Notes under the pieces: generated by a model
The model's database searches: none
The model's input: the letters and a program-made list of their open reading frames with translations, nothing else
Told to the model about the DNA's origin: nothing
Made by a program: the position numbers and the translations under genes
Shown: positions 53,816-62,274 of the stretch, piece by piece
Numbering within the stretch: position 1 is the stretch's first letter
Layout of the letters: every line of letters starts with the position of its first letter
Source of the DNA: Burkholderia diffusa
GTDB taxonomy: Bacteria > Pseudomonadota > Gammaproteobacteria > Burkholderiales > Burkholderiaceae
Length of the DNA stretch: 64,000 bases
NCBI RefSeq assembly: GCF_902499115.1
Contig: NZ_CABVPN010000020.1
Location: forward strand, 1-64,000
Direction: 5' to 3'

Positions 53816-54798
53816 CGCACACCTCCGCCGACGCCGGTCATGAACGGTTCGATCCGGAAATCCCACAGCATCGCGGTTTCGCCCGCTTCTTCGACGACGA
53901 CCTCACGCGTTGCATCGATATCGCCGATCACGGCGCACGCGAGCCCGCGCGCCGCGAAGCGTTCCGCGATCGCGTCGGCATGCGCCGGCCGGGCCGACAT
54001 CAGGAATCCGTAGCTCGGAAAGGCAGTCAGCCAGCGATCGAAGTCGACGCCGGGCGGACGCGGAATCGCGTCGAGCTCGATGCGCGCACCGACGCGCGAG
54101 CATTCGACGAGCATCAGCGCCGTACCGAGCACGCCCGCCATCGAGATATCCTTCGCGGCATCGCACAGCCCGTCTTCAGCCAACGTCGGCAGAATCTCGA
54201 GATCGCCACGCAGCCGGGCCGGCGGCGCGGCGACCGACGCATTCCAGAACGGATACGGCTCCTCGAATGCGCCGCGCAGGTCGACCGCCATCATCAGGCG
54301 ATCGCCCGGCCGCGCGCTGAAGCTCGACAGCAGCGCGCGCGCCCGGCCGACGATCGATACGGCCAGTTGCCCCTGCGCGCTGCGCGTGTTGCTGTGGCCG
54401 CCGACGATCGGCACGCCATACGCCGACGCCGCCGCGGCCATCCCGGCGAGCACCGGGCGCGCGGCGTCGATTCCGTCGCTCCACAATGCGTCGACGACGG
54501 CGATCGGCCGCCCACCCATCGCGTAGATGTCGCTGACGTTCGCCATCACACCGCTGTAACCGGCGAACCACGGCATCGACTCGACGAAATCGCCGACCAT
54601 GCCCTCGATCGCAAATAGCAGGTAGCCGTCCGCGTCGGGAATCGCCGCGCAGTCGTCGCCGAGTGCAACGGCCTGTGCGAGATCCCGTTCGCCGTTCGGC
54701 AAAGCCGCCGCGAGCGACGCCACCACGCCGGAGATGTCGTGCTTGTGCTGGAAGCCGCGGCTTGCGCGCAGCGTTGCGATGCGATCTTCGACACTCAT
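53812..54798 (-). CDS. Sll0787-family AIR-synthase-like protein
   Basis: A 328-residue protein with GDDCAAIPDADGYLLFAIEG and MANVSDIYAMGGRPIAVVDA, both typical of the PurM/SelD/ThiL-like ATP-binding fold. The C-terminal half continues with KDISMAGVLGTALML. It is a conserved Nit1C component and probably an ATP-dependent kinase or ligase. Four-base ATGA overlaps join it to the genes on either side. Confidence 0.88.
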   Translation of the reverse strand: MSVEDRIATLRASRGFQHKHDISGVVASLAAALPNGERDLAQAVALGDDCAAIPDADGYLLFAIEGMVGDFVESMPWFAGYSGVMANVSDIYAMGGRPIAVVDALWSDGIDAARPVLAGMAAAASAYGVPIVGGHSNTRSAQGQLAVSIVGRARALLSSFSARPGDRLMMAVDLRGAFEEPYPFWNASVAAPPARLRGDLEILPTLAEDGLCDAAKDISMAGVLGTALMLVECSRVGARIELDAIPRPPGVDFDRWLTAFPSYGFLMSARPAHADAIAERFAARGLACAVIGDIDATREVVVEEAGETAMLWDFRIEPFMTGVGGGVR

Positions 54799-55355
54799 TG
54801 CCGCCCCTCCGAGCGCAGGACGAAACCCTCGAACGGCGTGCCGCACGGCGGATAGTGTGCAAGCTGCGCCTGCATCAGTTGATGAGGACGTCCGAACAAC
54901 GTTTCTTCGCCGAGCGCGTCCCAGTGAAGCCGACGAAACAGCGGCACGTTCTGCGCTTGCACGTGTGCGACGAAGGTCCGGCAACCTTCGGCATGCGCGC
55001 TGCTGACGGCCAGCGCGATCAGCATCGAGCCGATCCGGCCCTGCCTGCGAAACGCGGGATGCACCGCGAGCCGCGAACCCATCCAGGTTCCGGGCACGGT
55101 TTCATGAATCCGCACCGTGCCGACCACCTGCTCCGGCAGCCCGGCGCAGCAGCTGACCGCGACCAGCAATTGCGCGTGGCGATCGATATCGTCGCGATCG
55201 TCGCCGGCGAAGATCCCCTGCTCGATGCAGAACACCGCCCGGCGCAGCTTGTACGCTTCATCGATTTCCCAAGGAAGCTCCGCCCATTTGATCCGGTATT
55301 CGGCAGGCCGGTAGGTGTCGCGGCTGTCGGCCAGTCCCATCTCTGCGCAGTACAT
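54795..55355 (-). CDS. MSMEG_0567/Sll0786-family N-acetyltransferase
   Basis: A 186-residue GNAT protein with RRAVFCIEQGIFAGDDRDDID, typical of the family, and the acetyl-CoA loop FRRQGRIGSMLIA. The start MYCAEMG at 55355 is 2 bp after the radical SAM stop. The stop overlaps the next ATG. Substrate unknown. Confidence 0.87.
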   Translation of the reverse strand: MYCAEMGLADSRDTYRPAEYRIKWAELPWEIDEAYKLRRAVFCIEQGIFAGDDRDDIDRHAQLLVAVSCCAGLPEQVVGTVRIHETVPGTWMGSRLAVHPAFRRQGRIGSMLIALAVSSAHAEGCRTFVAHVQAQNVPLFRRLHWDALGEETLFGRPHQLMQAQLAHYPPCGTPFEGFVLRSEGRQ

Positions 55356-55357
55356 GC

Positions 55358-56470
55358 TCACCCCTCGTAGGTCGAAAGCGACGAGCAGGCGCCGCACTTT
55401 CCGCAGCCTGCCTTGATGTCGGCGGAGCGCATGCCGGCGTCGCGCAGCATGGCGCCGAGCGGTTCGAGCACCGCCCGCATGAAGTCCGGCGACGGCGCGG
55501 GATGACTCTCCAGCGGCGTGCCGCTGATCGGGACGAACGGCACCACGAACGGATACACGCCCAACACGATCAGTTCGCGCGACATGTCGAGAATCGCGGT
55601 CGCGCTGTCACCGAGCCCGGCGAGGATGTAAGTGCTGACCTGTCCGCGGCCGAACACCGCGACGGCCGCGCGGAATGCCGCCATATACCGGGACAGCGGC
55701 ACGCTCGCCTTGCCTGGCATGATTCGTTCGCGCACGGCCGGCGTCACGGCCTCCAGATGCATGCCCAGCGTATCGATCCCGCTAGCCTTCATCCGGTCGA
55801 ACCAGGCGTCGTCGTCGGGCGGCTCGCATTGGGCCTGGATCGGAAGATCGACCGCGGCCCTGATCGCGAACGCGCTTTCGCACAGCACGCGCGCACCGCG
55901 ATCCGGCGTCGGCGGTGTGCCGGTCGTCAGCACCATGTGCTTGACGCCGTCGAGCAGGACCGCAGCGCGCGCAACCTCGGCGAGTTGTTCGGGCGTCTTG
56001 CGTGCGATCGTCCGGCCGGCCGCAAGCGACTGGCCGATCGAGCAGAACTGGCAGGTCTTGCGCCGGCTTTCGTAGCGAATGCAGGTCTGCAACACCGTGG
56101 TCGCAAGCACATCGGCACCATGCAGCGTCGCGATGTGCGAGTACGGCACGCCCTCCAGCGTCTGCAACGCATAGAAGCGCGGGCTCGACGGAAAGCTGAT
56201 GCTCGCGATCGGGATGGTGCCGCGCGAGAGCAGGCTGACACCCGCCGCATCGGGCGCCGCCGCGACGAACGGCGAATCCCACGCGGTGCTCGTGTGCACG
56301 GGCACCATGATGGTCACGCCGTCGACCGTCACGGCCTTGTGATCGGATGGTCCGGCGCCGCCGCGCCGGCTCGCGGCGCCAACCCTCGGATCCGTGAGGC
56401 GCAGCCCCACCGACTGCAATTCAGTCATCAATTGCCGGCTCTGCACCGACGGTTTCGCGTTCGCGCTCAT
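55358..56470 (-). CDS. MSMEG_0568-family radical SAM protein
   Basis: A 370-residue radical SAM enzyme. The cluster-binding cysteines are in CIRYESRRKTCQFCSIG, an unusual C-x9-C-x2-C spacing instead of C-x3-C-x2-C. The C-terminal GCGKCGACS cysteine set may bind a second metal cluster. The ATG at 56470 has GAGG upstream and overlaps the nitrilase gene by 50 bases; a shorter start at 56428 would leave an 8-base overlap. It is a conserved Nit1C component, reaction unknown. Confidence 0.87.
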   Translation of the reverse strand: MSANAKPSVQSRQLMTELQSVGLRLTDPRVGAASRRGGAGPSDHKAVTVDGVTIMVPVHTSTAWDSPFVAAAPDAAGVSLLSRGTIPIASISFPSSPRFYALQTLEGVPYSHIATLHGADVLATTVLQTCIRYESRRKTCQFCSIGQSLAAGRTIARKTPEQLAEVARAAVLLDGVKHMVLTTGTPPTPDRGARVLCESAFAIRAAVDLPIQAQCEPPDDDAWFDRMKASGIDTLGMHLEAVTPAVRERIMPGKASVPLSRYMAAFRAAVAVFGRGQVSTYILAGLGDSATAILDMSRELIVLGVYPFVVPFVPISGTPLESHPAPSPDFMRAVLEPLGAMLRDAGMRSADIKAGCGKCGACSSLSTYEG

Positions 56471-57458
56471 GGCAATGTCCCTCAAAGTCGCGTGCGGCCG
56501 ACCCGCTGATCCCCATCGGGGTCACCGTCGTCGCCGGCCGATCGTTGATGGCAAGACTCAGCAGCTCCGGCCGCGCATAGTGGCCAACCGAATCCATCAT
56601 TCGCTTGCGCTTGGTGATCAGCGACATGTCCAGGTCGGCGATCACCATCCCTTCGCCGGCCCGCAAGGGTTCGGCCAGATGCTGCCCCTCTGGTGACACG
56701 ATCGCGGTATTGCATCCGCCGCGCAGGGCTTTCTGCAGATTAGGATCGCCCGTGATCGACTCGATCTGGGCGTCCGTCAGCCAACCGGTCGCATTGACGA
56801 CAAAGCACCCCGACTCCAGCGCGTGGTGGCGGATCGTGACCTCGATCTGTTCCGCGAAGATCGGGCCGACCAGCGAACCGGGGAACTGGCTGCAATGAAT
56901 TTCCTCGTGCTGCGTCATCAACGCATAACGGGCGAGCGGGTTGTAGTGCTCCCAGCACGCGAGCGCACCGACCCGTCCGACACCGGTCTGCGCAACCTTG
57001 AGTCCGGCAGCGTCCCCCTGTCCCCAGATCATCCGCTCGTGGAACGTCGGCGTGATCTTGCGGCGCTTCACCGCGAGGCGCCCGTCGACGTCGAAGATCA
57101 GCTGCGTGTTGTACAGGCTGCCGTGGTCGCGCTCGTTCACGCCGAGCACGACCACCATCCCGTGCAGGCGCGCACGCTCGGCAACCGCATGCGTCACGGG
57201 GCCCGGCACCGCCACGGCCTGCTCGTAGAGCCGCATGTGATCGGCGCCGGACGCGACCGGCGTCCGCACGAACGAGAAGTACGGGTAGTACGGCACGAAT
57301 GTTTCGGGAAAGACGATCAGCTGGACACCCTTGCCGGCGGCCTCGTCGATCGCCGCGCAGACCTTGTCGAGCGTGCCGCCGGCGCGGTCCAGATCGGGTG
57401 CGATCTGGACGGCTGCCGCCCGGACGATGCGTTTGTCGGACATGATGGCACCCGTCAT
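56421..57458 (-). CDS. Nit1-type nitrilase (Nit6803 family)
   Basis: A 345-residue carbon-nitrogen hydrolase. The catalytic triad is visible: Glu in VFPETFVPYYPYF, Lys in AVKRRKITPTFHER, and nucleophilic Cys in GALACWEHYNPLARYA. The last is the characteristic nitrilase-1 motif. Nit6803-type enzymes hydrolyse nitriles to carboxylate and ammonia and are the hallmark of Nit1C clusters. An alternative ATG is at 57443. It lies four bases after the DsrE-like gene. Confidence 0.9.
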   Translation of the reverse strand: MTGAIMSDKRIVRAAAVQIAPDLDRAGGTLDKVCAAIDEAAGKGVQLIVFPETFVPYYPYFSFVRTPVASGADHMRLYEQAVAVPGPVTHAVAERARLHGMVVVLGVNERDHGSLYNTQLIFDVDGRLAVKRRKITPTFHERMIWGQGDAAGLKVAQTGVGRVGALACWEHYNPLARYALMTQHEEIHCSQFPGSLVGPIFAEQIEVTIRHHALESGCFVVNATGWLTDAQIESITGDPNLQKALRGGCNTAIVSPEGQHLAEPLRAGEGMVIADLDMSLITKRKRMMDSVGHYARPELLSLAINDRPATTVTPMGISGSAARDFEGHCHERERETVGAEPAIDD

Positions 57459-57462
57459 TCGG

Positions 57463-57945
57463 TCAAACGGTCCAGGTGTGGATGATCAGCGCGTTCTCCT
57501 TGCGGTGAAGCAGCTGGATATCCAGCACGTCGAGCGGATTGATCGGTCGAATGCCCTCGATCAGCGACGCTTCGCCATGCCCGTAAAGCGCCTGCAGCGC
57601 AAAGCGGCACGCATAGACTTTCCCGCCTTCTTCCATGAACTTGACGAGCTGCTTGTTGAAGTTCAGGTGACCGGGAAATGCCTCGTCGCCCAGGGTCGGA
57701 AACCCGCGTTGCAGGCCGAGCGTCACGCCGGGGCCGTAGAGCAGCACCGACGTCTCGAACCCCTTGCGCTGCAGGCGCGTCGCCTGCAGAAGGTTCACGA
57801 AGCCGATCGATCCCTCGAACGCAACCGTGTGGAACGTCACGAGCGCCTTCTCGCCCGGTTCCGCCTTCACGTCTTCGAATACTTTTTCCTCGTAATCGAC
57901 GAGGAAATCTCCCTTCTTGTGCAGAGGCTGATTGACTGCGGGCAT
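57463..57945 (-). CDS. MSMEG_0572/Sll0783-family nitrogen starvation response protein
   Basis: A 160-residue DsrE-like protein. The conserved core has KALVTFHTVAFEGSIGFVNL and ETSVLLYGPGVTLGLQRGFP, then GKVYACRFALQALYGHGE. It is first gene of the operon; GGAGC lies upstream of the ATG at 57945. In cyanobacteria the homologue is strongly induced by nitrogen limitation. The open frame further upstream to 58236 is not coding. Confidence 0.9.
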   Translation of the reverse strand: MPAVNQPLHKKGDFLVDYEEKVFEDVKAEPGEKALVTFHTVAFEGSIGFVNLLQATRLQRKGFETSVLLYGPGVTLGLQRGFPTLGDEAFPGHLNFNKQLVKFMEEGGKVYACRFALQALYGHGEASLIEGIRPINPLDVLDIQLLHRKENALIIHTWTV

Positions 57946-58326
57946 GGCACGCTCCGTCTGAAAATGAGTTGAGTGAGGTTCCCGGACGCTTTCGAATCCG
58001 GGCGAGCTCATTAACGCAACGCATATGCCAACCAGGCGTAGACCCGATGCAATCACTCTCCAATCATTCAATCGAAAAATGCCGCTGCAGTCGGTCCGAT
58101 CCTTGCGTGCCCCAATTCGGATCCAACTGGAACCGGCCTGTCCGGGCCGAACGGCGCACCTGACTGATGCAGCACGCGTGAACCGGTGCGCGTCTAGCGT
58201 GCATCGATGCATCAATCCGATACACGATGCGATCAATGCAATCAGTCGGCTTCGACGTGGCGATATATATATTTTCGATTAATGCGCCATGCTAACGTTT
58301 TGATGAATCGTCAAATGGAAACGGGT
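57946..58326. promoter_or_regulatory. Divergent Nit1C/MocR control region with direct repeat
   Basis: A 381-bp region between the operon and its presumed regulator. CGATGC-ATCAAT (58205-58216) is repeated as CGATGC-G-ATCAAT (58225-58237), 20 bp apart start to start, i.e. two helical turns. A palindrome GCATCGATGC is at 58201-58210, and an AT-rich stretch (58261-58280, TATATATATTTTCG) may carry promoter elements for the regulator gene. MocR-type regulators typically bind direct repeats, so this pair is a candidate operator. Confidence 0.55.
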
Positions 58327-59718
58327 ATGGATTACGCAATCCATCATTGGTCGAAGCGCTTGTTGGAAAGCAGGAAACCGGCCTATCTGCTGATCCCCGA
58401 CCTCATCGAGGAAGACCTCGCGGCCGGCCGGCTGAAACCGCGCGACCGCCTGCCCGGGCTGCGCGATCTCGCCGGCGCGCTGAACCTGAACTACACGACG
58501 GTCGCCCGTGCTTATGCGGAAGCCCGCCGACGCGGCTTGCTCGATACACGGGCAGGAAGCGGTACGTTTGTGCGCGGCCCAACGCAAACGGTCCCGCTGT
58601 CGGGCGGCAGCAGCGTCGAGATGTCGATGAACATGCCCCCTGAACCGGCCGAGATGGTCGGCCGGCTGCAACAATCGGCAGCGGCATTATTCGCCGCAGC
58701 GGATCCTTACCAACTGATGCGATACCAGGATTTCGGCGGCACACCGGCGGATCGCGCCGCCGGCCGCGCATGGCTGGCCAATCGCCTGCCCGGCTGCAGC
58801 GGCGATACCGTGCTCGTGTGCCCGGGGATCCACAGCGCCCTCGTCGCGCTCGTCTCCCGGCTTGCGCGCCGCGGTGACTCGATCTGCCTCGATTCACTCG
58901 CTTACCCCGGCATCAAGGCCATCGCATCGCAACTGGGCGTGCAATTGCAGCCGCTGCCTCGGGACGACGACGGTCCGTTGCCGCACGCATTCGAATCGCT
59001 CTGCAGAAGCGGACAGCCCGCGGCGCTGTACTGCAACCCGACCCTGCAGAATCCGAGCACGCTCACGATACCGTTCAGGCGCCGCGAAGCGCTGGCCGAT
59101 ATCGCGATGCGCTACAGCGTGCCCATCATCGAGGACGACGCCTATGCGATGCTGCCGCAGAGCGCACCGCCACCCCTGGCGTTGTTGGCACCCGAACTGA
59201 CCTATTACGTCACCGGCATGTCGAAGAACCTCGGCGCCGGGCTGCGAATCGCTTACCTGCTGGCGCCGACGGCGCGCGAAGCGCAGCGTATCGCCGGTGC
59301 ATTGCGCGCCACGACCGTGATGCCGAGCCCGTTCACGATGCTGCTGTCTACCCAGTGGATCAATGACGGCACGGCAAGCGAGATGCTGGCCGCAATCCGA
59401 TCCGAGGCGCATTCGCGGCAGGCGATCGCTAGCCGCGTTCTCGGCGCATGGCCTTTCGAAGCGCATCCCGACGGTTTCCATCTCTGGTTGCCGATTCCCC
59501 GCGAGTGCCAGTGGACTGCGCCGGACCTGGCGCAATATCTGCGGAGTCGGAACGTCGCCGCCGTGGCAAGCGCGGCATTTTCGACGGACGGCGACCCGCC
59601 GGCGGCGATTCGCATCTGCCTTGGCGGGCCGCAGGATCGGGAGCGGTGTCGGGACGGCTTGCAACTCGTCGCCGACGCACTGGCCGACGCACATCATCTT
59701 TACAGTGCGGCGATGTAG
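58327..59718 (+). CDS. MocR/GntR-family transcriptional regulator with aminotransferase domain
   Basis: A 463-residue protein. The GntR winged helix spans residues about 15-80 (PRDRLPGLRDLAGALNLNYT). The rest is a class I aminotransferase-like domain from about 100 with the PLP Lys in TGMSKNLGAGLRIAY. The ATG at 58327 is chosen by the GntR domain start; earlier in-frame starts (58303, 58315) are possible. Its divergent position makes it the likely regulator of the Nit1C operon, with a PLP adduct or amino compound as effector. Confidence 0.85.
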   Translation: MDYAIHHWSKRLLESRKPAYLLIPDLIEEDLAAGRLKPRDRLPGLRDLAGALNLNYTTVARAYAEARRRGLLDTRAGSGTFVRGPTQTVPLSGGSSVEMSMNMPPEPAEMVGRLQQSAAALFAAADPYQLMRYQDFGGTPADRAAGRAWLANRLPGCSGDTVLVCPGIHSALVALVSRLARRGDSICLDSLAYPGIKAIASQLGVQLQPLPRDDDGPLPHAFESLCRSGQPAALYCNPTLQNPSTLTIPFRRREALADIAMRYSVPIIEDDAYAMLPQSAPPPLALLAPELTYYVTGMSKNLGAGLRIAYLLAPTAREAQRIAGALRATTVMPSPFTMLLSTQWINDGTASEMLAAIRSEAHSRQAIASRVLGAWPFEAHPDGFHLWLPIPRECQWTAPDLAQYLRSRNVAAVASAAFSTDGDPPAAIRICLGGPQDRERCRDGLQLVADALADAHHLYSAAM

Positions 59719-59855
59719 CGGCGCCGGGGTCGCGGATGGATCGCACGAACCGGACGCCGTGCCGCAGGTCAACGTGTCGCCCGAATGCGCCGCATGTCCC
59801 CGCTAGCTGGGAAGCTTCAATAGGTTGTATCGATGGCTCATCCGAACTGAGTCTC

Positions 59856-59895
59856 GGTTCCTGGAAGTCGTCAAACACTCAACCTTCCAGGAACC
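59856..59895. repeat. Perfect 12-bp inverted repeat
   Basis: GGTTCCTGGAAG (59856-59867) and CTTCCAGGAACC (59884-59895) with a 16-nt loop, 138 bp after the MocR stop and 8 bp before an IS481-like start codon. It could be a terminator-like hairpin of the MocR gene or part of an IS end. No T-tract follows. Confidence 0.5.
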
Positions 59896-59902
59896 CAGCC
59901 GG

Positions 59903-60010
59903 ATGGACACGCATAAGAATGCCCGACTCACTTTCGCGCATCGACTTGAGATGGTTCAGGAGATCACCGAATCCGGTTCGAGTGTGCAGCCACGAGTTTT
60001 GTGTAGGCTA
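59903..60010 (+). pseudogene. IS481-family transposase 5' remnant
   Basis: MDTHKNARLTFAHRLEMVQE, continuing ITESGSS, matches the start of IS481-type transposases (MNTHKNARLT...). After about 30 residues the similarity ends and no DDE domain follows, so only the 5' end survives. Confidence 0.6.
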
Positions 60011-60216
60011 CAGCTCTTGAGGGAAATGGTATGGGCGCCCCCTCCCGCGACGTACGGTGGCGTCCAATTGAGGGCAATGGGCGTGGTGATTGGGAACGCA
60101 AGCTGCCGAAACCCGTACGGAACGCTCGATGCGTGAACGGCGCCTGCGTGACTCGGCCGTTCCCGCGGATCGCCACGCCGGACGGCGTGGCGATGTTCGC
60201 CCAATGCGGCCAACGC

Positions 60217-60720
60217 TTAGCCCAGCGGCCAGTTCAGGAACACGATGCCGTCGTTGTAGTCGTCGTCGGTGCCGTGTTCCGAGCCGACGATCCCGAAGTA
60301 CGACTTCTTGAACAGATCGACTTGCCGCGAGCCGAGCCGCGACGGCTTGCCGTTCACCGTCACGATCACGCGCACGCGCCCCTTGCCGGAGTCGAGTACC
60401 TTGGTGCCGAGGTTCTGATCCTCCACGCCCGCGCCCTTGAACGTGGCGGCGGGTTTCGGGTTGTCGTCGATATAGATGTCGATCGTCTGGTCGTTCGCCG
60501 CGTTGGTGAGCGCGGTAACGCCGAACCGGGTGTTCGGCGGCAGATTGAAGACACCGTCGCGCTCGCCGCCGACGCCGATGTTGCCCGGGGCCGGGCCCGA
60601 ACCCGTGCCGGTGCCGCCGCCTTCGCCGCCCGGATTGCCCGGCGTGCCGCTACCCGCCGACGACGACTGCCCGGCCGTGCAGCCGATCGCAGAAATACTC
60701 GCATACGAATCGATGTGCAT
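60217..60720 (-). CDS. PA-IIL-type calcium-dependent lectin with Gly/Ser-rich N-terminal extension
   Basis: A 167-residue protein. The last 115 residues form a complete PA-IIL lectin domain, from GVFNLPPNTRFGVTALTNAA to a C-terminal LNWPLG. The calcium loop GSEHGTDDDYNDG retains the acidic and Asn ligands (Glu, Asp, Asp, Asn, Asp), and the terminal Gly also used as ligand is present. In the specificity loop, Asn is followed by Ala-Ala-Asn, whereas PA-IIL has Ser-Ser-Gly. Ala at that first position is associated with mannose preference. The first 50 residues are Gly/Ser/Pro-rich without a signal peptide. The start MHIDSYAS is chosen over a TTG at 60768. Confidence 0.87.
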   Translation of the reverse strand: MHIDSYASISAIGCTAGQSSSAGSGTPGNPGGEGGGTGTGSGPAPGNIGVGGERDGVFNLPPNTRFGVTALTNAANDQTIDIYIDDNPKPAATFKGAGVEDQNLGTKVLDSGKGRVRVIVTVNGKPSRLGSRQVDLFKKSYFGIVGSEHGTDDDYNDGIVFLNWPLG

Positions 60721-60938
60721 CGCACTGCCGCTACCGCTCAATGCAAGCCAGAAGATCGAGAAGTTCAAACTGCGTCAGCAGGCGGCCGAATTCCCCGAAA
60801 CCTTGTGGGATCGCGAGAAAGCCAGCGTTTCGGTGGAACGCTGAGGTTCCGGCGAAGACGCGATTGCCGATTCTTCGCGCCTTCAGTCGTTCGCTTCTGA
60901 ATCGAGGCCTGCGCACGCAGGCTTCATCCGAATATGCG

Positions 60939-62270
60939 TCAGTTGCCGTTCGTCTCTCCGGACGATTCATGTCGCGTATAGACCGCAAGACCCCACGTCA
61001 AAAGCGCGGCGAGCGCGAGCGACACCGACATCGCCAGCATTCCCGGTGCATACGAATGCGTCGTGTCCTTGAGCACGCCGACCATCCACGGGCCGACGTA
61101 GCCACCGAGGCTTCCCATCGAGTTGATGAACGCCATGCCGCCCGCCGCCGCGATCCCGGTCAGATACCGCGACGGCAGGCTGTAGAACGCCGGCCGCGCC
61201 GCGCTCAACCCGATCACCGCGAACACCATGCCGACGAGCGCAGGCAGCAGCGACGAAAAAACGACGGCGAATATCAACCCCGCGGCGGAGACGACGCACG
61301 CCAGCGCGAGATGCAGCAGGTGCCTGCCGTGACGCTCCATCAGCCTGGCCCACACGATCATGACGACCGCGGCGACGAGATACGGCACTCCCGACAGCAG
61401 GCCCACCGAGAACGTCGACAATCCGTGCCCCTTGAGCATCAGTGGCAACCAGATCGCAATGCCGTTGATGCCGATCCAATAGCAGAAGAGAATGCCGACC
61501 ATGAACCAGACCCTCGCGTCGCGGAGCACGGCGCCGAAGTTCCTTTTCGGCAGTTCGGCCGATTCCCGGGCCAGGACTTCGGAGAGCGCCGCGGATTCCT
61601 CCCGCGTCAGCCAGTTGGCCTGTTCCGGTCGGTCGCGCAGGAGCCACAGGGTCAGCAGGCCGAGCAGGCACGCAGGCAACCCTTCGACGATGAAAAGCCA
61701 TTGCCAGCCTTTGAGCCCCCCTGCCCCGTCCAGTTGCATGACGAACGCCGCCAGCACGCCGCCCACCACCGACGACAATGGAATCGCGACCAGAAACCAC
61801 GCCAGCACGCGCACACGCCATGCTTTCGGAAACCAGCACGACAGATAGAACAGCACGCCGGGAAAGAAGCCCGCTTCGGCCGCACCGGTCAGCACGCGAA
61901 GTACGTAGAAACTGGTCGGCCCCTGGATGAACGCACAGGCGGCCGACAGCAGCCCCCAGCTGATCATGATGCGGGCCAGCCAGCGCCGCGCGCCGAACCG
62001 ATAGAGTGCGAGATTGCTCGGCACCTCGAGCACGCAGTAGCCGACGAAAAACAGACCGGCGGCCATGCCGAACTGGCTACCGGTCAGGCCGAGATCGCGG
62101 TTCATCGTCAGCGCAGCAAAGCCGATGTTGGTGCGATCGATGTAATTGAAGAAATAGCCGATCGCCAGCAGCGGGACGAGACGGATCAGGTTCTTGCGCA
62201 ACGCGCGCTGAAGCGCGGCGTCTTTCGTCACATCCGGCCGGTCGTGCGCAATAGAGAGCGTCGATGCCAT
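60939..62270 (-). CDS. MFS transporter, anion:cation symporter (ACS)-type
   Basis: A 443-residue permease with about 12 membrane segments, containing FFNYIDRTNIGFAALTMNRD and the first-half motif FGARRWLARIMISWG. This is the organisation of phthalate/tartrate/D-galactonate-type ACS permeases that import organic anions. It is four bases downstream of the amidohydrolase gene, so the two form a unit: probable import plus hydrolysis of an aromatic or lactone-type acid. Confidence 0.88.
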   Translation of the reverse strand: MASTLSIAHDRPDVTKDAALQRALRKNLIRLVPLLAIGYFFNYIDRTNIGFAALTMNRDLGLTGSQFGMAAGLFFVGYCVLEVPSNLALYRFGARRWLARIMISWGLLSAACAFIQGPTSFYVLRVLTGAAEAGFFPGVLFYLSCWFPKAWRVRVLAWFLVAIPLSSVVGGVLAAFVMQLDGAGGLKGWQWLFIVEGLPACLLGLLTLWLLRDRPEQANWLTREESAALSEVLARESAELPKRNFGAVLRDARVWFMVGILFCYWIGINGIAIWLPLMLKGHGLSTFSVGLLSGVPYLVAAVVMIVWARLMERHGRHLLHLALACVVSAAGLIFAVVFSSLLPALVGMVFAVIGLSAARPAFYSLPSRYLTGIAAAGGMAFINSMGSLGGYVGPWMVGVLKDTTHSYAPGMLAMSVSLALAALLTWGLAVYTRHESSGETNGN

Positions 62271-62274
62271 GGGT

